The notes beneath the pieces are model-generated. The model saw nothing but the letters and a program-made list of their open reading frames with translations, was not told the DNA's origin and made no database searches. A DNA stretch of 64,000 bases, taken from the NCBI RefSeq assembly GCF_001519055.1, contig NZ_KQ954294.1:1-64000 (forward strand), given 5' to 3'. Source of the DNA: Novosphingobium sp. Fuku2-ISO-50. Lineage in GTDB: Bacteria > Pseudomonadota > Alphaproteobacteria > Sphingomonadales > Sphingomonadaceae. Positions within the stretch are counted from its first letter, which is position 1; each line of letters starts with the position of its first letter. A program made the position numbers and the translations under genes. Below, in pieces: positions 15,526 to 26,646 of this stretch.

Positions 15526-16959
15526 TCACCCCCAGCCGATGACGCCCTTGATTTCGAGGAAGTCGTGGATGCCGTAATCGGCATATTCGCGGCCATTGCC
15601 CGACTGCTTGTAACCGCCGAACGGCGCAAACACGTCCCATTCGGGATAGTTGATCTGCACCGTGCCGCTGCGCAGGCGGCGGGCAATGCTCCGGATCTGT
15701 TCGATGTCCTTGCCGGCGATATAGTTGGCCAGCCCATAGACGGTGTCGTTGGCGATCGTGATCGCCTGTTCGACGCTGCCATAGGGCATGATCGACAGGA
15801 CCATGCCAAAGATCTCTTCGCGCGCGACGGTCATGTCCGGCGTCACGCCGCCAAACACCGTGGGGCGCACGAAATAGCCCTTGTCGATCCCCTCGGGCAG
15901 CCCGGTGCCGCCGGTCACGAGCACCGCGCCTTCGTCGATCCCGGTCTGGATCAGACGCTGGATCTTGGTCCATTGCACGTCGCTGATCACCGGCCCGTGC
16001 GTGGTCGCGGGGGCAAGCGGATCGCCGACCACCATCGTCGCGGCAGTGGCGCGGGCGATTTCCAGCGCTTCGGCATGGCGATCGGCGGGCACCAGCATCC
16101 GCGTCGGCGCGTCGCATGATTGGCCCGAATTGCTGAAACAGCCGCGCACGCCGCTTTCGACCGCCGAAGCGAGATCGGCGTCAGGCAGGATGATATTGGC
16201 CGATTTGCCGCCCAGTTCCTGCGCCACGCGCTTGACGGTGTTCGCCGCCGCCTTGGCCACGAGAATGCCCGCACGCGTCGATCCGGTAAACGAGACCATG
16301 TCGACGCCGGGGTGTTCCGCCAGAACCTGCCCAACATCGGGGCCATTGCCGTTGACGAGATTGAACACGCCGGGCGGCGTACCGGCCGCGGCCATGATCT
16401 CGGCAAAGATCAGCCCGCTCGCCGGCGCGATTTCCGAAGGTTTCAGCACCACGGTACAGCCCGCGGCCAAAGCCGGCGCGACTTTGCACACGATCTGGTT
16501 GAGCGGCCAGTTCCATGGTGTGATCAGCGCGGCAACACCGATCGGCTCCATGATCACCCGGCTCGTTCCGCGCGTTTCCTCAAAGGTAAAGTCTTCCAGC
16601 GCCTTGATCGCCGCTTCCATGTGCGCGCGCCCGGCCCAGGCCTGTGCATCGCGGGCAAAATCGATCGGCGCGCCCATTTCGGCGGTTACCGCCCGGGCGA
16701 TGTCCTCGAACCGGCGATTGTATTCGTCGAGCACCCGACGCAGCAGTGCCAGCCGCTCTTCACGCGTCGAAAAAGCCCATGTCTCAAAGGCCTCGCGCGC
16801 CGCCGCCACGGCGCGGTCGACATCGCCCTTGCCGCCCAGCGCAATCGTCATGAACGGCGCCTCGGTCGCCGGATTGATCACGTCGAGCGTGGCAGAGCCG
16901 ACCGGATCGACCCATTGGCCGTCGATATAGAATTTCAACGCATTGGCAGAAAACGACAT
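15526..16959 (-). CDS. NAD(P)-dependent aldehyde dehydrogenase
   Basis: A 477-residue ALDH-superfamily enzyme that oxidises an aldehyde to the acid. Cys282 (NSGQSCDAPTRM) is the catalytic thiol and Glu248 (AQELGGKSANI) the general base; FTGSTRAG is the Rossmann turn. ATG 16959 is preferred, with AAGGATGG just upstream; the frame extends to 17025 without family-like residues. It stands alone between ung and a divergent M24 peptidase gene, so the substrate cannot be inferred from context. Confidence 0.9.
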   Translation of the reverse strand: MSFSANALKFYIDGQWVDPVGSATLDVINPATEAPFMTIALGGKGDVDRAVAAAREAFETWAFSTREERLALLRRVLDEYNRRFEDIARAVTAEMGAPIDFARDAQAWAGRAHMEAAIKALEDFTFEETRGTSRVIMEPIGVAALITPWNWPLNQIVCKVAPALAAGCTVVLKPSEIAPASGLIFAEIMAAAGTPPGVFNLVNGNGPDVGQVLAEHPGVDMVSFTGSTRAGILVAKAAANTVKRVAQELGGKSANIILPDADLASAVESGVRGCFSNSGQSCDAPTRMLVPADRHAEALEIARATAATMVVGDPLAPATTHGPVISDVQWTKIQRLIQTGIDEGAVLVTGGTGLPEGIDKGYFVRPTVFGGVTPDMTVAREEIFGMVLSIMPYGSVEQAITIANDTVYGLANYIAGKDIEQIRSIARRLRSGTVQINYPEWDVFAPFGGYKQSGNGREYADYGIHDFLEIKGVIGWG

Positions 16960-17078
16960 GAATCCATCCTTGCGGGGCGGGAGAAACGTGCGATCTGGGA
17001 TCGCACTTTTGCCACGACACGGCAAGGGCCCTGCCCCTCCTTTGCAACCTTGCCCCGATCCGCGCCGCGTTCTACGCC

Positions 17079-17759
17079 ATGGCCATGACCACGCACCACG
17101 CCCGCCATCCCCGCGAAGCCATCGGCGCCAATTACTCGCTCGACGCGATGCGCGCGGCGCAAGCCCAGACCTGGCGCGCGCTCGAGGCGATTGCCGCCGC
17201 GATCACCCCCGGCATGCGCGAAAGCGAGGCCATTGCGCTGGGCGAAGACATTCTTGCGCACCACGGCATGGAACTCGACTGGCATCCGCTGGTGATCCGC
17301 TTTGGCCCCAACACGCTCAAGATTTTCAGCGAGAAGAATGACGGCGACCTCGTGCTGGGCGAAGACGACATCTTCTTCATCGACATGGGCCCGGTGTTCC
17401 TCGGCCACGAAGGCGATGCCGGCGCGACCTTCGTTACCGGCCATGATGCCGAAATGGCGGCCTGTGCCAAAGCCGCCAAAACGTTGTTCGAGCGCGTGCG
17501 CAAGATCTGGCACGACGGCGATGTCGGCGGCATCGCGCTTTATGAAGCCGCCGCGCACGAAGCCGAAAAGCTGGGCTGGGAGCTCAATCTCGAAATCAAG
17601 GGCCACCGCGTCAGCGACTATCCGCACCGCGCACTGCCCCCCGGCGGCCAGCTTGGCACGCTCGACGATGTCCCGGGCGCCGGGCTGTGGGTGCTGGAAA
17701 TCCAGATCCGCCACCCCACGCGCCCGTTCGGAGCCTTTTACGAAGACCTGCTGGATTGA
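17079..17759 (+). CDS. M24-family metallopeptidase-like protein
   Basis: A compact 226-residue pita-bread fold protein without the N-terminal creatinase domain. Metal ligands expected for M24 are present: Asp102 and Asp113 (FIDMGPVFLGHEGDAGATF), a histidine in IKGHRVSDYPH, and glutamates in LEIQIRHP and GAFYEDLLD. It may be an Xaa-Pro aminopeptidase-like or related hydrolase; the substrate is unknown. It converges on the PiT transporter gene with 31 bases between stops. Confidence 0.8.
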   Translation: MAMTTHHARHPREAIGANYSLDAMRAAQAQTWRALEAIAAAITPGMRESEAIALGEDILAHHGMELDWHPLVIRFGPNTLKIFSEKNDGDLVLGEDDIFFIDMGPVFLGHEGDAGATFVTGHDAEMAACAKAAKTLFERVRKIWHDGDVGGIALYEAAAHEAEKLGWELNLEIKGHRVSDYPHRALPPGGQLGTLDDVPGAGLWVLEIQIRHPTRPFGAFYEDLLD

Positions 17760-17790
17760 GAAGCCCGGTGCGGCTCTTCAAACCGACTCT

Positions 17791-18795
17791 TCAGAATACC
17801 CGCGCAATTTCGTAGAACAGCGCGCCGACCGCCGCCGAGGCCGGGATCGTGACCACCCAGGCGACCGCGACCCGCTGCGCCACGCTCCAGCGCACCGCAG
17901 ACGTGCGCCGTGCCGCGCCGACGCCGACGATGCAGCCGGTGATAGTGTGTGTGGTCGAAACCGGAATGCCGAGCGAGCTGGCCGCAAACAGCATGATCGA
18001 GCCGCCCGCCGAAGCGCAAAAGCCCTGATGATGCGTCAGCCGGGTGATGCGGCTGCCCATCGTTTCGATGATTTTCCACCCGCCCGACAGCGTGCCGAGG
18101 CCAATCGCGGTATAGCAACCCAGCACGACCCAGGTCGGCACGTGAAAGCTGCCGCCGAGATAGCCTTGCGAATAGAGCAGGACGGTGATGATCCCCATCG
18201 TCTTTTGCGCATCGTTGGCGCCATGGCCGAGCGAATAGGCAGCCGCCGACACGAGATGCAGCCGCTTGAACATGCCTTCCGCCGTGCGCGCCGTCGCCCG
18301 GACAAACAGCCATGATGTCACCAGCATCAACAGCATCGACACGGCAAGGCCGATCATCGGCGACAGCACGATCGCCACCGTGGTCGAGGTCAGCCCGCCC
18401 CAGACGATCGCGCTCGGCCCGGCGTGCATCATCCCCGCGCCGAGCAGCCCGCCGACCAGCGCATGGCTCGACGATGAAGGGATGCCGCGCCACCAGGTGA
18501 TCACGTTCCAGGTCATCGCGCCAACCAGCGCGCCGAATACCACCGCCGGGGTCACCACATCCTTGTTGATGATCCCCTTGCCCACGGTTTCGGCGACTTT
18601 GAGCCCGAACAGGAAATAGGCGGCAAAGTTGAACACGGCGGCAAACAGCACCGCCTGAACCGGGGTCAGCAGCCGGGTCGAAACCACCGTGGCGATCGAA
18701 TTGGCCGCGTCATGCAGCCCGTTGAGAAAGTCGAAGGCAAACGCCATGACCACCAACGCGATGATCAGCGGCAATGCAATGCCGAGATGCTGCAT
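17791..18795 (-). CDS. pit: Low-affinity inorganic phosphate transporter, PiT family
   Basis: A 334-residue membrane protein with about ten helices and both PiT signature repeats: FAFDFLNGLHDAANSIATVV near the N-terminus and SAAAYSLGHGANDAQKTMGI after the middle, plus GIPVSTTHTITG. It takes up phosphate (often as metal phosphate) with protons. It lies 15 bases downstream of the NUDIX-DUF47 gene and is likely co-transcribed; DUF47 proteins are standard partners of PiT. Confidence 0.93.
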   Translation of the reverse strand: MQHLGIALPLIIALVVMAFAFDFLNGLHDAANSIATVVSTRLLTPVQAVLFAAVFNFAAYFLFGLKVAETVGKGIINKDVVTPAVVFGALVGAMTWNVITWWRGIPSSSSHALVGGLLGAGMMHAGPSAIVWGGLTSTTVAIVLSPMIGLAVSMLLMLVTSWLFVRATARTAEGMFKRLHLVSAAAYSLGHGANDAQKTMGIITVLLYSQGYLGGSFHVPTWVVLGCYTAIGLGTLSGGWKIIETMGSRITRLTHHQGFCASAGGSIMLFAASSLGIPVSTTHTITGCIVGVGAARRTSAVRWSVAQRVAVAWVVTIPASAAVGALFYEIARVF

Positions 18796-18810
18796 GGTTC
18801 GCGCGTCCTG

Positions 18811-19917
18811 TCAGGCGTGATCGATGACGAGATTGTCGATCTCGTTGGCGACATCCTCGAAGCGGTCGACCACGCGTTCGAGATGGCTGTAAAGTTCGCG
18901 GCTGACGAAAAAGCGCATCGGCGCGGTAACGCCGTGGGTGCGATAGGCACGCGCGAGGCCGGTATCGTGGATCTCGTCGGCGCGGCCTTCGAGCCGGATC
19001 AGCCGCTCGGTCAATTCGTGCAGCCGGGCGGCATTGCCATGAATCGCGCGCAGCAGCGGCAGCGCTTCGGAAATCAGCCGCGCCGCTTCGACGATGATCG
19101 CCGCCATGTCCTGCATTTCCGGCTCGAACACGGTCACTTCATAGATCGCCGCCGCGCTTGCGACCTGGTGCATCTGATCGATGGCATCGTCCATCGCCCC
19201 GATCAGCGAGGTGATCGCCCCGCGATCGAACGGGGTGAGAAAGGTCTTGCGCACGGAGACCAGAACTTCGCGCGTGATCGCGTCGGCATCCTGTTCGCGC
19301 TCGGAAATTTCGCGCACGTGCTGGGCCATGGCATCGCCGCCCTGAAGCATGCGGACAAGCGCATTGCTGCCAGCGACCAGCGTTTCGCCATGTGCCTCGA
19401 ACAAGGCAAAGAAATTGCCCTGGTTTGGCAAGAGCGACTGGAACCAGTGAAACATTCCCAATTTCTCCTTCGCGCCGGCGATCCGGGCGAGCAATGGCGC
19501 GGTACTGGTAAGCGCGCGCACTTCCGACGCGCGAAAGCTGCGGATCAGCATGCCGAGATCGGCTTCGTCGACCGCAGCAGCAGCCTCGCTCAGCGAAAAC
19601 CAGCGGCGGGTGCGTTGCCCGGATTCGGGCCATTCGTCGCGTTCTTCGGTCACCGCGAGCGGAAAGACCTGCACTTCGGCGCGAATCGCCGCGCCCGAAG
19701 ACAGCGTCTTGCGATAGAAATAGCTGCCCAGCGAACTGGGACAGACCGCCCCGGTCACCCCCGCCTCTTCCAGCGCCTCGCGCGCGGCGGCCATGTGCGG
19801 CGCCTCGCGCTTGCCCACATTGCCCTTGGGCACGACCCAGCGCCCCGTCCCACGCGAGGTGATGAGCAGGATCTCGGTCGGTGCGGACAGACCGTCACCA
19901 GAGGTGCGGTATGGCAA
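18811..19917 (-). CDS. NUDIX hydrolase fused to DUF47 (PhoU-like Pit accessory protein)
   Basis: One 368-codon frame holds two proteins normally encoded apart. Residues 10-135 form a NUDIX domain; residues 32-54 fit the box G-x5-E-x7-REUxEExGU exactly (Gly32, Glu38, Arg46-Glu47, Glu50-Glu51, Gly53) and WVVPKGNV recalls diphosphoinositol or dinucleoside polyphosphate hydrolases. Residues 155-368 form a full DUF47 helical domain starting MFHWFQSLLPNQGNFFALFE, the usual N-terminus of stand-alone DUF47 proteins. An AAGGAG about 10 bases upstream of that internal ATG (19455) suggests that a separate DUF47 protein is also made. The first start is a TTG with no clear ribosome site; an in-frame stop lies 39 bases further upstream. 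Confidence 0.85.
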   Translation of the reverse strand: MPYRTSGDGLSAPTEILLITSRGTGRWVVPKGNVGKREAPHMAAAREALEEAGVTGAVCPSSLGSYFYRKTLSSGAAIRAEVQVFPLAVTEERDEWPESGQRTRRWFSLSEAAAAVDEADLGMLIRSFRASEVRALTSTAPLLARIAGAKEKLGMFHWFQSLLPNQGNFFALFEAHGETLVAGSNALVRMLQGGDAMAQHVREISEREQDADAITREVLVSVRKTFLTPFDRGAITSLIGAMDDAIDQMHQVASAAAIYEVTVFEPEMQDMAAIIVEAARLISEALPLLRAIHGNAARLHELTERLIRLEGRADEIHDTGLARAYRTHGVTAPMRFFVSRELYSHLERVVDRFEDVANEIDNLVIDHA

Positions 19918-20100
19918 GGCGGCAATCTGAAAGACGGCGGATTCTCCCGGTCAAACGAATCCTTGCGCGCTAGATGACAAGTTCGTGACTAGTCAAGGAA
20001 ACGACACCCCCGCCACGCCACCGCCACAAAAAAAGCGCGATTGGGGCCTTCGCGCGCGTCGGGGGCCGATGCAGGATTCGACCGAACGTCGCCACGCCCC

Positions 20101-20189
20101 CGTCATTCCCGCGAAGGCGGGAATCCAGGCTCAACAGTTGCGTAGTCATGAAACAACAGAACTGGATTCCCGCCTTCGCGGGAATGACG
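20101..20189. repeat. REP doublet (REPIN-like), copy 1
   Basis: Two perfect 28-bp inverted arms at 20101-20128 and 20162-20189, core TTCCCGCGAAGGCGGGAA, with a 33-bp spacer. Each arm is itself a hairpin. The identical arms recur at 53010-53116. It lies between the 5' end of the NUDIX-DUF47 gene and the 3' end of gltD. Nothing else but the terminator is seen in 19918-20318. Confidence 0.9.
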
Positions 20190-20265
20190 AGGATTGAGGA
20201 TGCTATGACACTTCCACACAATTGCAGTCATTTCGATAGCCCGCTCGAAAGAGGCACTATCGCAA

Positions 20266-20296
20266 AAAAGGGGCACCCGCATCGGACGCCCCTTTT
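20266..20296 (-). terminator. Terminator after gltBD
   Basis: AAAAGGGGC (20266-20274) pairs with GCCCCTTTT (20288-20296) around a 13-base loop. Read on the minus strand it gives a GC stem followed by a run of T, 22 bases after the gltD stop; read on the plus strand it would also work. Confidence 0.8.
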
Positions 20297-20318
20297 CGTT
20301 TCTGCATTTCACGCCGGT

Positions 20319-21752
20319 TTACCGGGGCAATTCGGACACGCCCATCAGCGCCTCATCCACGGCGCGGGCGCATTGGCGGCCTTCGCGGATGGCCCAGACC
20401 ACCAGGCTTTGCCCGCGCCGCATGTCGCCGCAGGAAAAGACATTTTCGACGCTGGTCTTGTAGTCCTGCATCGTCGCGCGGACATTGCCGCGCGGGTCGA
20501 GATCGACGCCCGATTGTTCGATCAGGCCCTGTTTGCGCGGGCCGACAAAGCCCATCGCGAGCAGGATCAGATCGGCTTTCAGCGTGAATTCGCTGCCCGG
20601 CACTTCCTGCATTTTGCCGCCGACCCATTCGACGCGCACGCATTCGAGCCCGGTCACTTCGGTTTCGCCGGTCACGCGCTTGGTCAAGACCGCGAATTCG
20701 CGCTCCACGCCTTCTTCATGGCTGCTCGACGTGCGCAGCTTCAGCGGCCAGTCGGGCCAGGTCAGCGCCTTGTCTTCCTTTTCGGGCGGACGCGGCATGA
20801 TTTCGAGCTGCGTCACTGACAGCGCGCCCTGACGGTTCGAGGTGCCGACACAGTCCGAGCCGGTGTCCCCGCCGCCGACCACCACGACATGCTTGCCCGT
20901 GGCGAGCAGCGAACCGCGCGGCGCGGCGCGGATTTCATCGTCGCCGGCGTTGCGCTTGTTCTGTTGCGTCAGGAATTCCATGGCAAAGCGCACGCCGGGC
21001 AGTTCGAAGCCGGGGATCAGCAGCGGGCGCGGATCTTCCGAGCCACCGGCCATGACCACGACATCGAAATTTTCGCGCAACGAGGCCATCGACACCGTCA
21101 CGCCGACTTCGACCGAAGTGCGGAATTCGACCCCTTCGGCCATCATCTGCACCATGCGCCGGTTGATCAGATGCTTTTCCATCTTGAAGTCGGGAATGCC
21201 ATACCGCAACAGCCCGCCGACCCGATCCGACTTTTCAAACACCGTCACCGAATGGCCCGCACGCGCCAGTTGCTGCGCGCAAGCAAGCCCGGCGGGGCCC
21301 GAGCCGACCACCGCGACCGACCGGCCCGACTTTTTCGCCGGAACTTGCGGCTCGATCCAGCCTTCGCGCCAGCCCTTGTCGACGATCGCGCATTCGATCG
21401 ACTTGATCGTCACCGGCTGGTCGACAATGTTGAGCGTGCAGGCCGCCTCGCACGGGGCGGGACAGATGCGCCCGGTGAATTCGGGGAAATTGTTGGTCGA
21501 ATGCAGATTGTCGAGCGCGTCGCGCCAGTCCGCTTCATAGACCAGATGGTTCCAGTCCGGGATCTGGTTGTTCACCGGGCAACCGTTGTGACAATACGGA
21601 ATGCCGCAGTTCATGCAGCGCGCCGCCTGGCCGCGCAGTGTCGCATCATCGTGGGGCACGATGAATTCGCGATAGTGCTTCAAACGCTCCGCAGGCGCAT
21701 CATAGCCGCGGTCATGGCGATCGGTTTCGAGAAAACCGGTGGGCTTACCCAT
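20319..21752 (-). CDS. gltD: Glutamate synthase (NADPH) small subunit
   Basis: The 477-residue beta subunit passes electrons from NADPH through FAD to GltB. The N-terminal Fe-S region has [14 protein letters not shown] and CPAPCEAAC, the FAD-binding GSGPAGL follows at about 150, and the NADPH Rossmann motif GGGDTGSDC lies near 295. [19 protein letters not shown] close to the end is the C-terminal FAD signature. It follows gltB by 12 bases and shares its transcript. Confidence 0.96.
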   Translation of the reverse strand: MGKPTGFLETDRHDRGYDAPAERLKHYREFIVPHDDATLRGQAARCMNCGIPYCHNGCPVNNQIPDWNHLVYEADWRDALDNLHSTNNFPEFTGRICPAPCEAACTLNIVDQPVTIKSIECAIVDKGWREGWIEPQVPAKKSGRSVAVVGSGPAGLACAQQLARAGHSVTVFEKSDRVGGLLRYGIPDFKMEKHLINRRMVQMMAEGVEFRTSVEVGVTVSMASLRENFDVVVMAGGSEDPRPLLIPGFELPGVRFAMEFLTQQNKRNAGDDEIRAAPRGSLLATGKHVVVVGGGDTGSDCVGTSNRQGALSVTQLEIMPRPPEKEDKALTWPDWPLKLRTSSSHEEGVEREFAVLTKRVTGETEVTGLECVRVEWVGGKMQEVPGSEFTLKADLILLAMGFVGPRKQGLIEQSGVDLDPRGNVRATMQDYKTSVENVFSCGDMRRGQSLVVWAIREGRQCARAVDEALMGVSELPR

Positions 21753-21764
21753 TGTCCTAATTCC

Positions 21765-24700
21765 TTATTCGGCCGCGTCTTGGGCGGCGGCGAGGCGCTC
21801 GGCCTCAAGCATACGCAGCGCACGGGCATAGTCGCGCGGCATGACCTTGACGAAACGGGGCAATTCCTCGGCCCAGTTGTCAAGGATCGCGCGGGCGCGC
21901 TGGCTGCCGGTGTGAAGCAGATGCCGCTCGATCAGGATACGCAGACGCTCGGCATCATGGCGCAGCATGTCACCCATGCCATAGTCATGAATGTCGATCG
22001 CGCGCTGCTGCGGGCGCCCCGTCCCCTCGTCTTCATCGCGCTCGGGCGAAATGGGCGAGAGATCGACCATCGCCGGGTTGACGAGGCGCGGGAACAGGCC
22101 GTCGCGGTCATAGACATAGGCCAGCCCGCCCGACATCCCGGCGGCAAAGTTGCGCCCGGTCTTGCCCAGCACGACGACCACGCCGCCGGTCATGTATTCG
22201 CAGCCATGATCGCCGGTGCCTTCGACCACCGCGATCGCGCCCGAATTGCGCACGGCAAACCGCTCGCCCGCGACCCCGTTGAAATAGGCTTCGCCCGCGA
22301 TCGCGCCATAAAGCACGGTGTTGCCGACAATGATGTTGTCGGTCGCATCGCGCGCAACATGCGAGGGCTGGCGCACGATGACCCGCCCGCCCGACAGCCC
22401 CTTGCCGACATAATCGTTGCCATCGCCGACCAGATCGAGCGTCACGCCATGCGCCAGGAAGGCGCCGAACGATTGGCCCGCCACACCGCGAAACGCGATA
22501 TGGATGGTATTGTCGGGCAGCCCGGCATGGCCATGGCGCAGCGCCACTTCGCCCGACAGCATCGCGCCGACCGTACGGTTGACGTTGATCACGTTGCGTT
22601 CGATGCGCACCGCCGTGCCATGATCGAGCGCCGGACGCGCCGCCGCGATCAGGTCGTTGTCGAGCGCCGCCTCGAGCCCGTGGTCCTGTGTCTGGCTCCA
22701 GCCCAGCGTCGTGCCGGGAACCGGATCGACCTGATGCAGGAGGCGCGACAAATCGACCCCTTGCGCCTTCCAGTGATGGATCGCCTTTTTCGCGTCGAGC
22801 CGATCGACCCGGCCAACCATCTCCGCAATCGAGCGGAAGCCCATCGCGGCCATGATTTCGCGCAGTTCTTCGGCAACGAAGAAGAAGTAGTTGATCACAT
22901 GCTCGGGCTTGCCGGTAAAGCGCGCGCGCAAGACCGGGTCTTGCGTCGCCACACCCACCGGGCAGGTGTTGAGATGGCACTTGCGCATCATGATGCAGCC
23001 CGACGCGATCAGCGGCGCCGTGGCAAAGCCGAATTCGTCCGCGCCGAGCAGCGCGGCCACCGCCACGTCGCGCCCGGTGCGCAACCCGCCGTCGGCCTGG
23101 ACCGCGATGCGGCTGCGCAGATTGTTGAGCAGCAGCGTCTGTTGCGTTTCGGCCAGGCCGATTTCCCAGGGCGACCCGGCATGGGTCAGACTGGTCAGCG
23201 GCGAAGCGCCGGTGCCGCCTTCATAGCCAGAAATCGTGACATGGTCGGCGCGCGCCTTCGACACGCCCGCAGCGACCGTACCGACGCCGATTTCCGACAC
23301 CAGCTTGACCGAGATCCGCGCGCGGGTGTTCACGTTCTTGAGATCGTGAATCAACTGCGCGAGGTCTTCGATCGAATAGATGTCGTGATGCGGCGGCGGG
23401 CTGATCAGGCCCACGCCGGGGGTCGAATGGCGCGTGCGACCGATCACCTTGTCGACTTTGTCGCCGGGCAACTGGCCGCCTTCGCCGGGCTTGGCGCCTT
23501 GGGCCATCTTGATCTGGATGTCGTCGGCGTTGACCAGATATTCGGCGGTGACGCCAAAGCGGCCCGAGGCCACCTGCTTGATCGCCGAACGCATCGAATC
23601 GCCATTGGCCAGCGGCTTGAAACGATCGGGCTCTTCCCCGCCCTCGCCGGTGTTCGACTTGCCGCCGATGCGGTTCATCGCGATGGCCAGCGTGGTATGC
23701 GCCTCGCGGCTGATCGAGCCAAAGCTCATCGCGCCGGTGGCGAAACGCTTGACGATGTCGACCGCCGGTTCGACTTCATCGAGCGGCACCGGCTTGTCGG
23801 CGGGCGTGAGCTCGATCAGGCCGCGAATGGTCAGCATCCGTTCCGACTGATCGTTGATGGTCTGCGCAAATTCGCGGTACTTGTCGGGCAGGTTGCCGCG
23901 CACCGCGTGTTGCAGGCTGGCGATGTTGCCCGCCGTCCAGGCATGTTCTTCGCCGCGCAGGCGCGACTGATAGATGCCGCCGACATCGAGCATTTTGCGA
24001 TAGATCGGATTGTCGCCATAGGCCGCCGCGTGGCGACGCACGGTCTCTTCCGCGATTTCGCGCAGGCCCACGCCCTCGATCGAGGTCGCTGTGCCGGTGA
24101 AATACTTTTCGACAAAATCGCTCGACAGCCCGACCGCATCGAAGATCTGCGCGCCGCAATAGGACTGATAGGTCGAGATGCCCATCTTGGACATGACCTT
24201 GAGAATGCCTTTGCCGATCGCCTTGATATAGTTCTTTTGAACATCATAGGCCGACAGCGGCAGATCCTTTGCCACCCGGATCTCTTCGAGCGTTTCGAAC
24301 GCGATATAGGGGTTGATCGCCTCTGCGCCATAGCCCGCGAGCGCGCAGAAATGGTGCACTTCGCGCGCTTCGCCGGTTTCTACGACGAGCCCGGTCTGCA
24401 TGCGCAAACCCTGCCGCACGAGGTGATGATGCACCGCCGCCGTCGCCAGCAAGGCCGGCATCGGGATGCGATGCGCATTCTGCGCACGGTCGGACAGGAT
24501 CAGGATGTTCTGATCCGCCAGCACCGCCTCGGTCGCCGCCCAGCACATTTCCTTGAGCGCCTGTTCAAGGCCCGCAGCCCCGGACACGGCATCCCAGGTC
24601 ATGTCGATCGTCGCCGTGCGAAATGCACCGTCGAGCGTGGCTTCGACCGACCGGATCTTGGTGATCTCGTCATTGGTCAGGATCGGCTGATCGACTTCGA

Positions 24701-26405
24701 GCCGCTTGTGCGCACCGGCAACGCGGCCGAGCAGATTCGGGCGCGGGCCGATCATCGAAACGAGGCTCATCACCAGCTCTTCGCGGATCGGGTCGATCGG
24801 CGGGTTGGTGACCTGGGCAAAATTCTGCTTGAAATAGTCGTAGAGCAGACGCGACCGGCTCGACAGCACCGCAATCGGCGTGTCGGTGCCCATCGAGCCA
24901 AGCGGATCTTCGCCGACGATCGCCATCGGCTCGAGAAAGCGGGAGATGTCTTCCTGCGTATAGCCAAACGCCTGCTGGCGATCGAGCAGGGCGATGGTCT
25001 CGACCGGAGCGGGCCCGTGCTCGGGCTCGACCAGTTCAAGCTCTTTCAGCTTGTACTGCGCGGCGGCGAGCCATTCTTCATAAGGCTCGGCACCGGCGAG
25101 TTCGGCCTTGATTTCCTCGTCTTCGACGATCCGCCCCTTTTCGAGGTCGATCAGCAGCATGCGCCCGGGCTGCAACCGCCACTTGCGCACGATGTCCTCT
25201 TCGCGAAACGGCAGAACGCCGCTTTCCGAGGCCATGCAGATAAGCCCGTCGCGGGTGATCGAAAAGCGCGCGGGGCGAAGGCCGTTGCGATCGAGCGTGG
25301 CGCCGATCTGGCGTCCGTCGGTAAAGGCGACCGCCGCCGGGCCATCCCACGGCTCCATCAGCGCCGCGTGATATTCATAGAACGCGCGCCGCCGGGCATC
25401 CATCAGCGGATTGCCCGCCCATGCCTCGGGGATCAGCATCATCACCGCGTGGGCCAGGCTGTATCCGCCCGCCACCAGCAGTTCGAGCGCGTTGTCGAGG
25501 CTGGCCGTGTCGGACTGGCCATGCGGGATCAACGGCCACATCTTGTCGAGATCGGGGCCGAGCAGTTCGGATTCCATCGTGCGCCGACGCGCATTCATCC
25601 AGTTGACGTTGCCGCGCACGGTATTGATTTCGCCGTTGTGCGCGACAAAGCGATAGGGGTGCGCCAGCTTCCAGCTGGGGAACGTGTTCGTCGAAAAGCG
25701 CTGGTGCACGAGGCCCAGCGCCGAGACGCAGTCGGGATTGCGCAAATCGTCGTAAAAGCTGCCGACTTGCGTTGCCAGCAACAGCCCCTTGTAGACAATC
25801 GTGCGCGACGAAAAGCTCGGCATATAAAGCTGGCTGATGCCCGGCAGGCCGTGCTTTTCGGCCAGCGCCTTGAGCGGATTCTGGGTCTGCTTGCGGATCG
25901 CCAGCAGCTTGCGCTCAAACGCGTCCTGATCGGGCGTGCCTTCGCCGCGCTTGATGAAGCACTGACGGATCACCGGCATTTCGGCGATCACCGCCGCGCC
26001 GAGCCCGTCGATCGTGGTCGGCACATCGCGCCAGCCGATCAGTTCCTGCCCTTCCTTGGCAATGAACTTTTCGAAAAATTCGGTGATGAAGCTGCGGCTG
26101 GGTTCATCCTGCGGCATGAAACACATCGCGACGGCATAATCGCCCGCCTGCGGCAGCGCCTTGCCCTCCGATTGCGCCCACTTGCGGAACAGCGCATCGG
26201 GCAGTTGAATCAGAATGCCCGCGCCGTCGCCGAGCAAAGGATCGGCGCCCACCGCCCCGCGGTGGTCGAGATTTCGCAGGATTTCCAGCGCCTGTTTAAT
26301 AATCGCGTGGCTCTTCTGCCCCGAAATCTGGGCAATGAAGCCCACACCACAGGCGTCGTGCTCGTTACGCGGATCATAAAGGCCCTGAACCGGCGGAAAA
26401 CCCAT
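21765..26405 (-). CDS. gltB: Glutamate synthase large subunit
   Basis: The 1546-residue alpha subunit turns glutamine and 2-oxoglutarate into two glutamates. Domains in order: class II glutamine amidotransferase with nucleophile Cys19 (HDACGVGF) after a short propeptide; central domain; FMN-binding synthase domain with the Fe-S cluster [15 protein letters not shown]; and the C-terminal beta-helix domain ([20 protein letters not shown]). The length is normal for the family. GGGAAG precedes the ATG. The upstream 240 bases hold the promoter but no box I can place securely. A 1868-codon frame on the opposite strand is a composition artefact. Confidence 0.96.
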   Translation of the reverse strand: MGFPPVQGLYDPRNEHDACGVGFIAQISGQKSHAIIKQALEILRNLDHRGAVGADPLLGDGAGILIQLPDALFRKWAQSEGKALPQAGDYAVAMCFMPQDEPSRSFITEFFEKFIAKEGQELIGWRDVPTTIDGLGAAVIAEMPVIRQCFIKRGEGTPDQDAFERKLLAIRKQTQNPLKALAEKHGLPGISQLYMPSFSSRTIVYKGLLLATQVGSFYDDLRNPDCVSALGLVHQRFSTNTFPSWKLAHPYRFVAHNGEINTVRGNVNWMNARRRTMESELLGPDLDKMWPLIPHGQSDTASLDNALELLVAGGYSLAHAVMMLIPEAWAGNPLMDARRRAFYEYHAALMEPWDGPAAVAFTDGRQIGATLDRNGLRPARFSITRDGLICMASESGVLPFREEDIVRKWRLQPGRMLLIDLEKGRIVEDEEIKAELAGAEPYEEWLAAAQYKLKELELVEPEHGPAPVETIALLDRQQAFGYTQEDISRFLEPMAIVGEDPLGSMGTDTPIAVLSSRSRLLYDYFKQNFAQVTNPPIDPIREELVMSLVSMIGPRPNLLGRVAGAHKRLEVDQPILTNDEITKIRSVEATLDGAFRTATIDMTWDAVSGAAGLEQALKEMCWAATEAVLADQNILILSDRAQNAHRIPMPALLATAAVHHHLVRQGLRMQTGLVVETGEAREVHHFCALAGYGAEAINPYIAFETLEEIRVAKDLPLSAYDVQKNYIKAIGKGILKVMSKMGISTYQSYCGAQIFDAVGLSSDFVEKYFTGTATSIEGVGLREIAEETVRRHAAAYGDNPIYRKMLDVGGIYQSRLRGEEHAWTAGNIASLQHAVRGNLPDKYREFAQTINDQSERMLTIRGLIELTPADKPVPLDEVEPAVDIVKRFATGAMSFGSISREAHTTLAIAMNRIGGKSNTGEGGEEPDRFKPLANGDSMRSAIKQVASGRFGVTAEYLVNADDIQIKMAQGAKPGEGGQLPGDKVDKVIGRTRHSTPGVGLISPPPHHDIYSIEDLAQLIHDLKNVNTRARISVKLVSEIGVGTVAAGVSKARADHVTISGYEGGTGASPLTSLTHAGSPWEIGLAETQQTLLLNNLRSRIAVQADGGLRTGRDVAVAALLGADEFGFATAPLIASGCIMMRKCHLNTCPVGVATQDPVLRARFTGKPEHVINYFFFVAEELREIMAAMGFRSIAEMVGRVDRLDAKKAIHHWKAQGVDLSRLLHQVDPVPGTTLGWSQTQDHGLEAALDNDLIAAARPALDHGTAVRIERNVINVNRTVGAMLSGEVALRHGHAGLPDNTIHIAFRGVAGQSFGAFLAHGVTLDLVGDGNDYVGKGLSGGRVIVRQPSHVARDATDNIIVGNTVLYGAIAGEAYFNGVAGERFAVRNSGAIAVVEGTGDHGCEYMTGGVVVVLGKTGRNFAAGMSGGLAYVYDRDGLFPRLVNPAMVDLSPISPERDEDEGTGRPQQRAIDIHDYGMGDMLRHDAERLRILIERHLLHTGSQRARAILDNWAEELPRFVKVMPRDYARALRMLEAERLAAAQDAAE

Positions 26406-26609
26406 CTTCCCTACATTCCTGAAACCAGAGGTCGGTCATTCGCGCGAATCACTTTGCCCGAGAGGCAACGAAAGTTGCGCGAAGTTTCCCCATGACTGCA
26501 TGAATGTTATTTTGCAACCGCGTCTGCGCGCTGTCCGATCAACGAACAAAGGCAGGCATGCAGTTTGCCCCAAGGTGTGGCGTGAATACCGCCGGGGCAA
26601 GGCGCCCAG

Positions 26610-26637
26610 CCTTCCGGCAAAGGCTTTTGCCGGAAGG
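26610..26637 (-). terminator. Hairpin after the acidic membrane protein gene
   Basis: Perfect 12-bp arms CCTTCCGGCAAA (26610-26621) and complement (26626-26637) around GGCT, ten bases past the stop of the minus-strand gene. There is no T run on the minus strand, so it may slow RNA decay rather than terminate. Confidence 0.5.
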
Positions 26638-26646
26638 ATCAGGCTT

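Noticed and set aside
19985..20197. Small plus-strand frame across the REP doublet
   Set aside because: Its codons are mostly the REP arms; no ribosome site or homology.
20889..26495. 1868-codon open frame on the plus strand opposite gltB and part of gltD
   Set aside because: It is antisense to well-recognised GltB and its sequence is low-complexity Arg/His/Asp/Gly-rich, typical of the complementary frame of GC-rich genes. No family resemblance.
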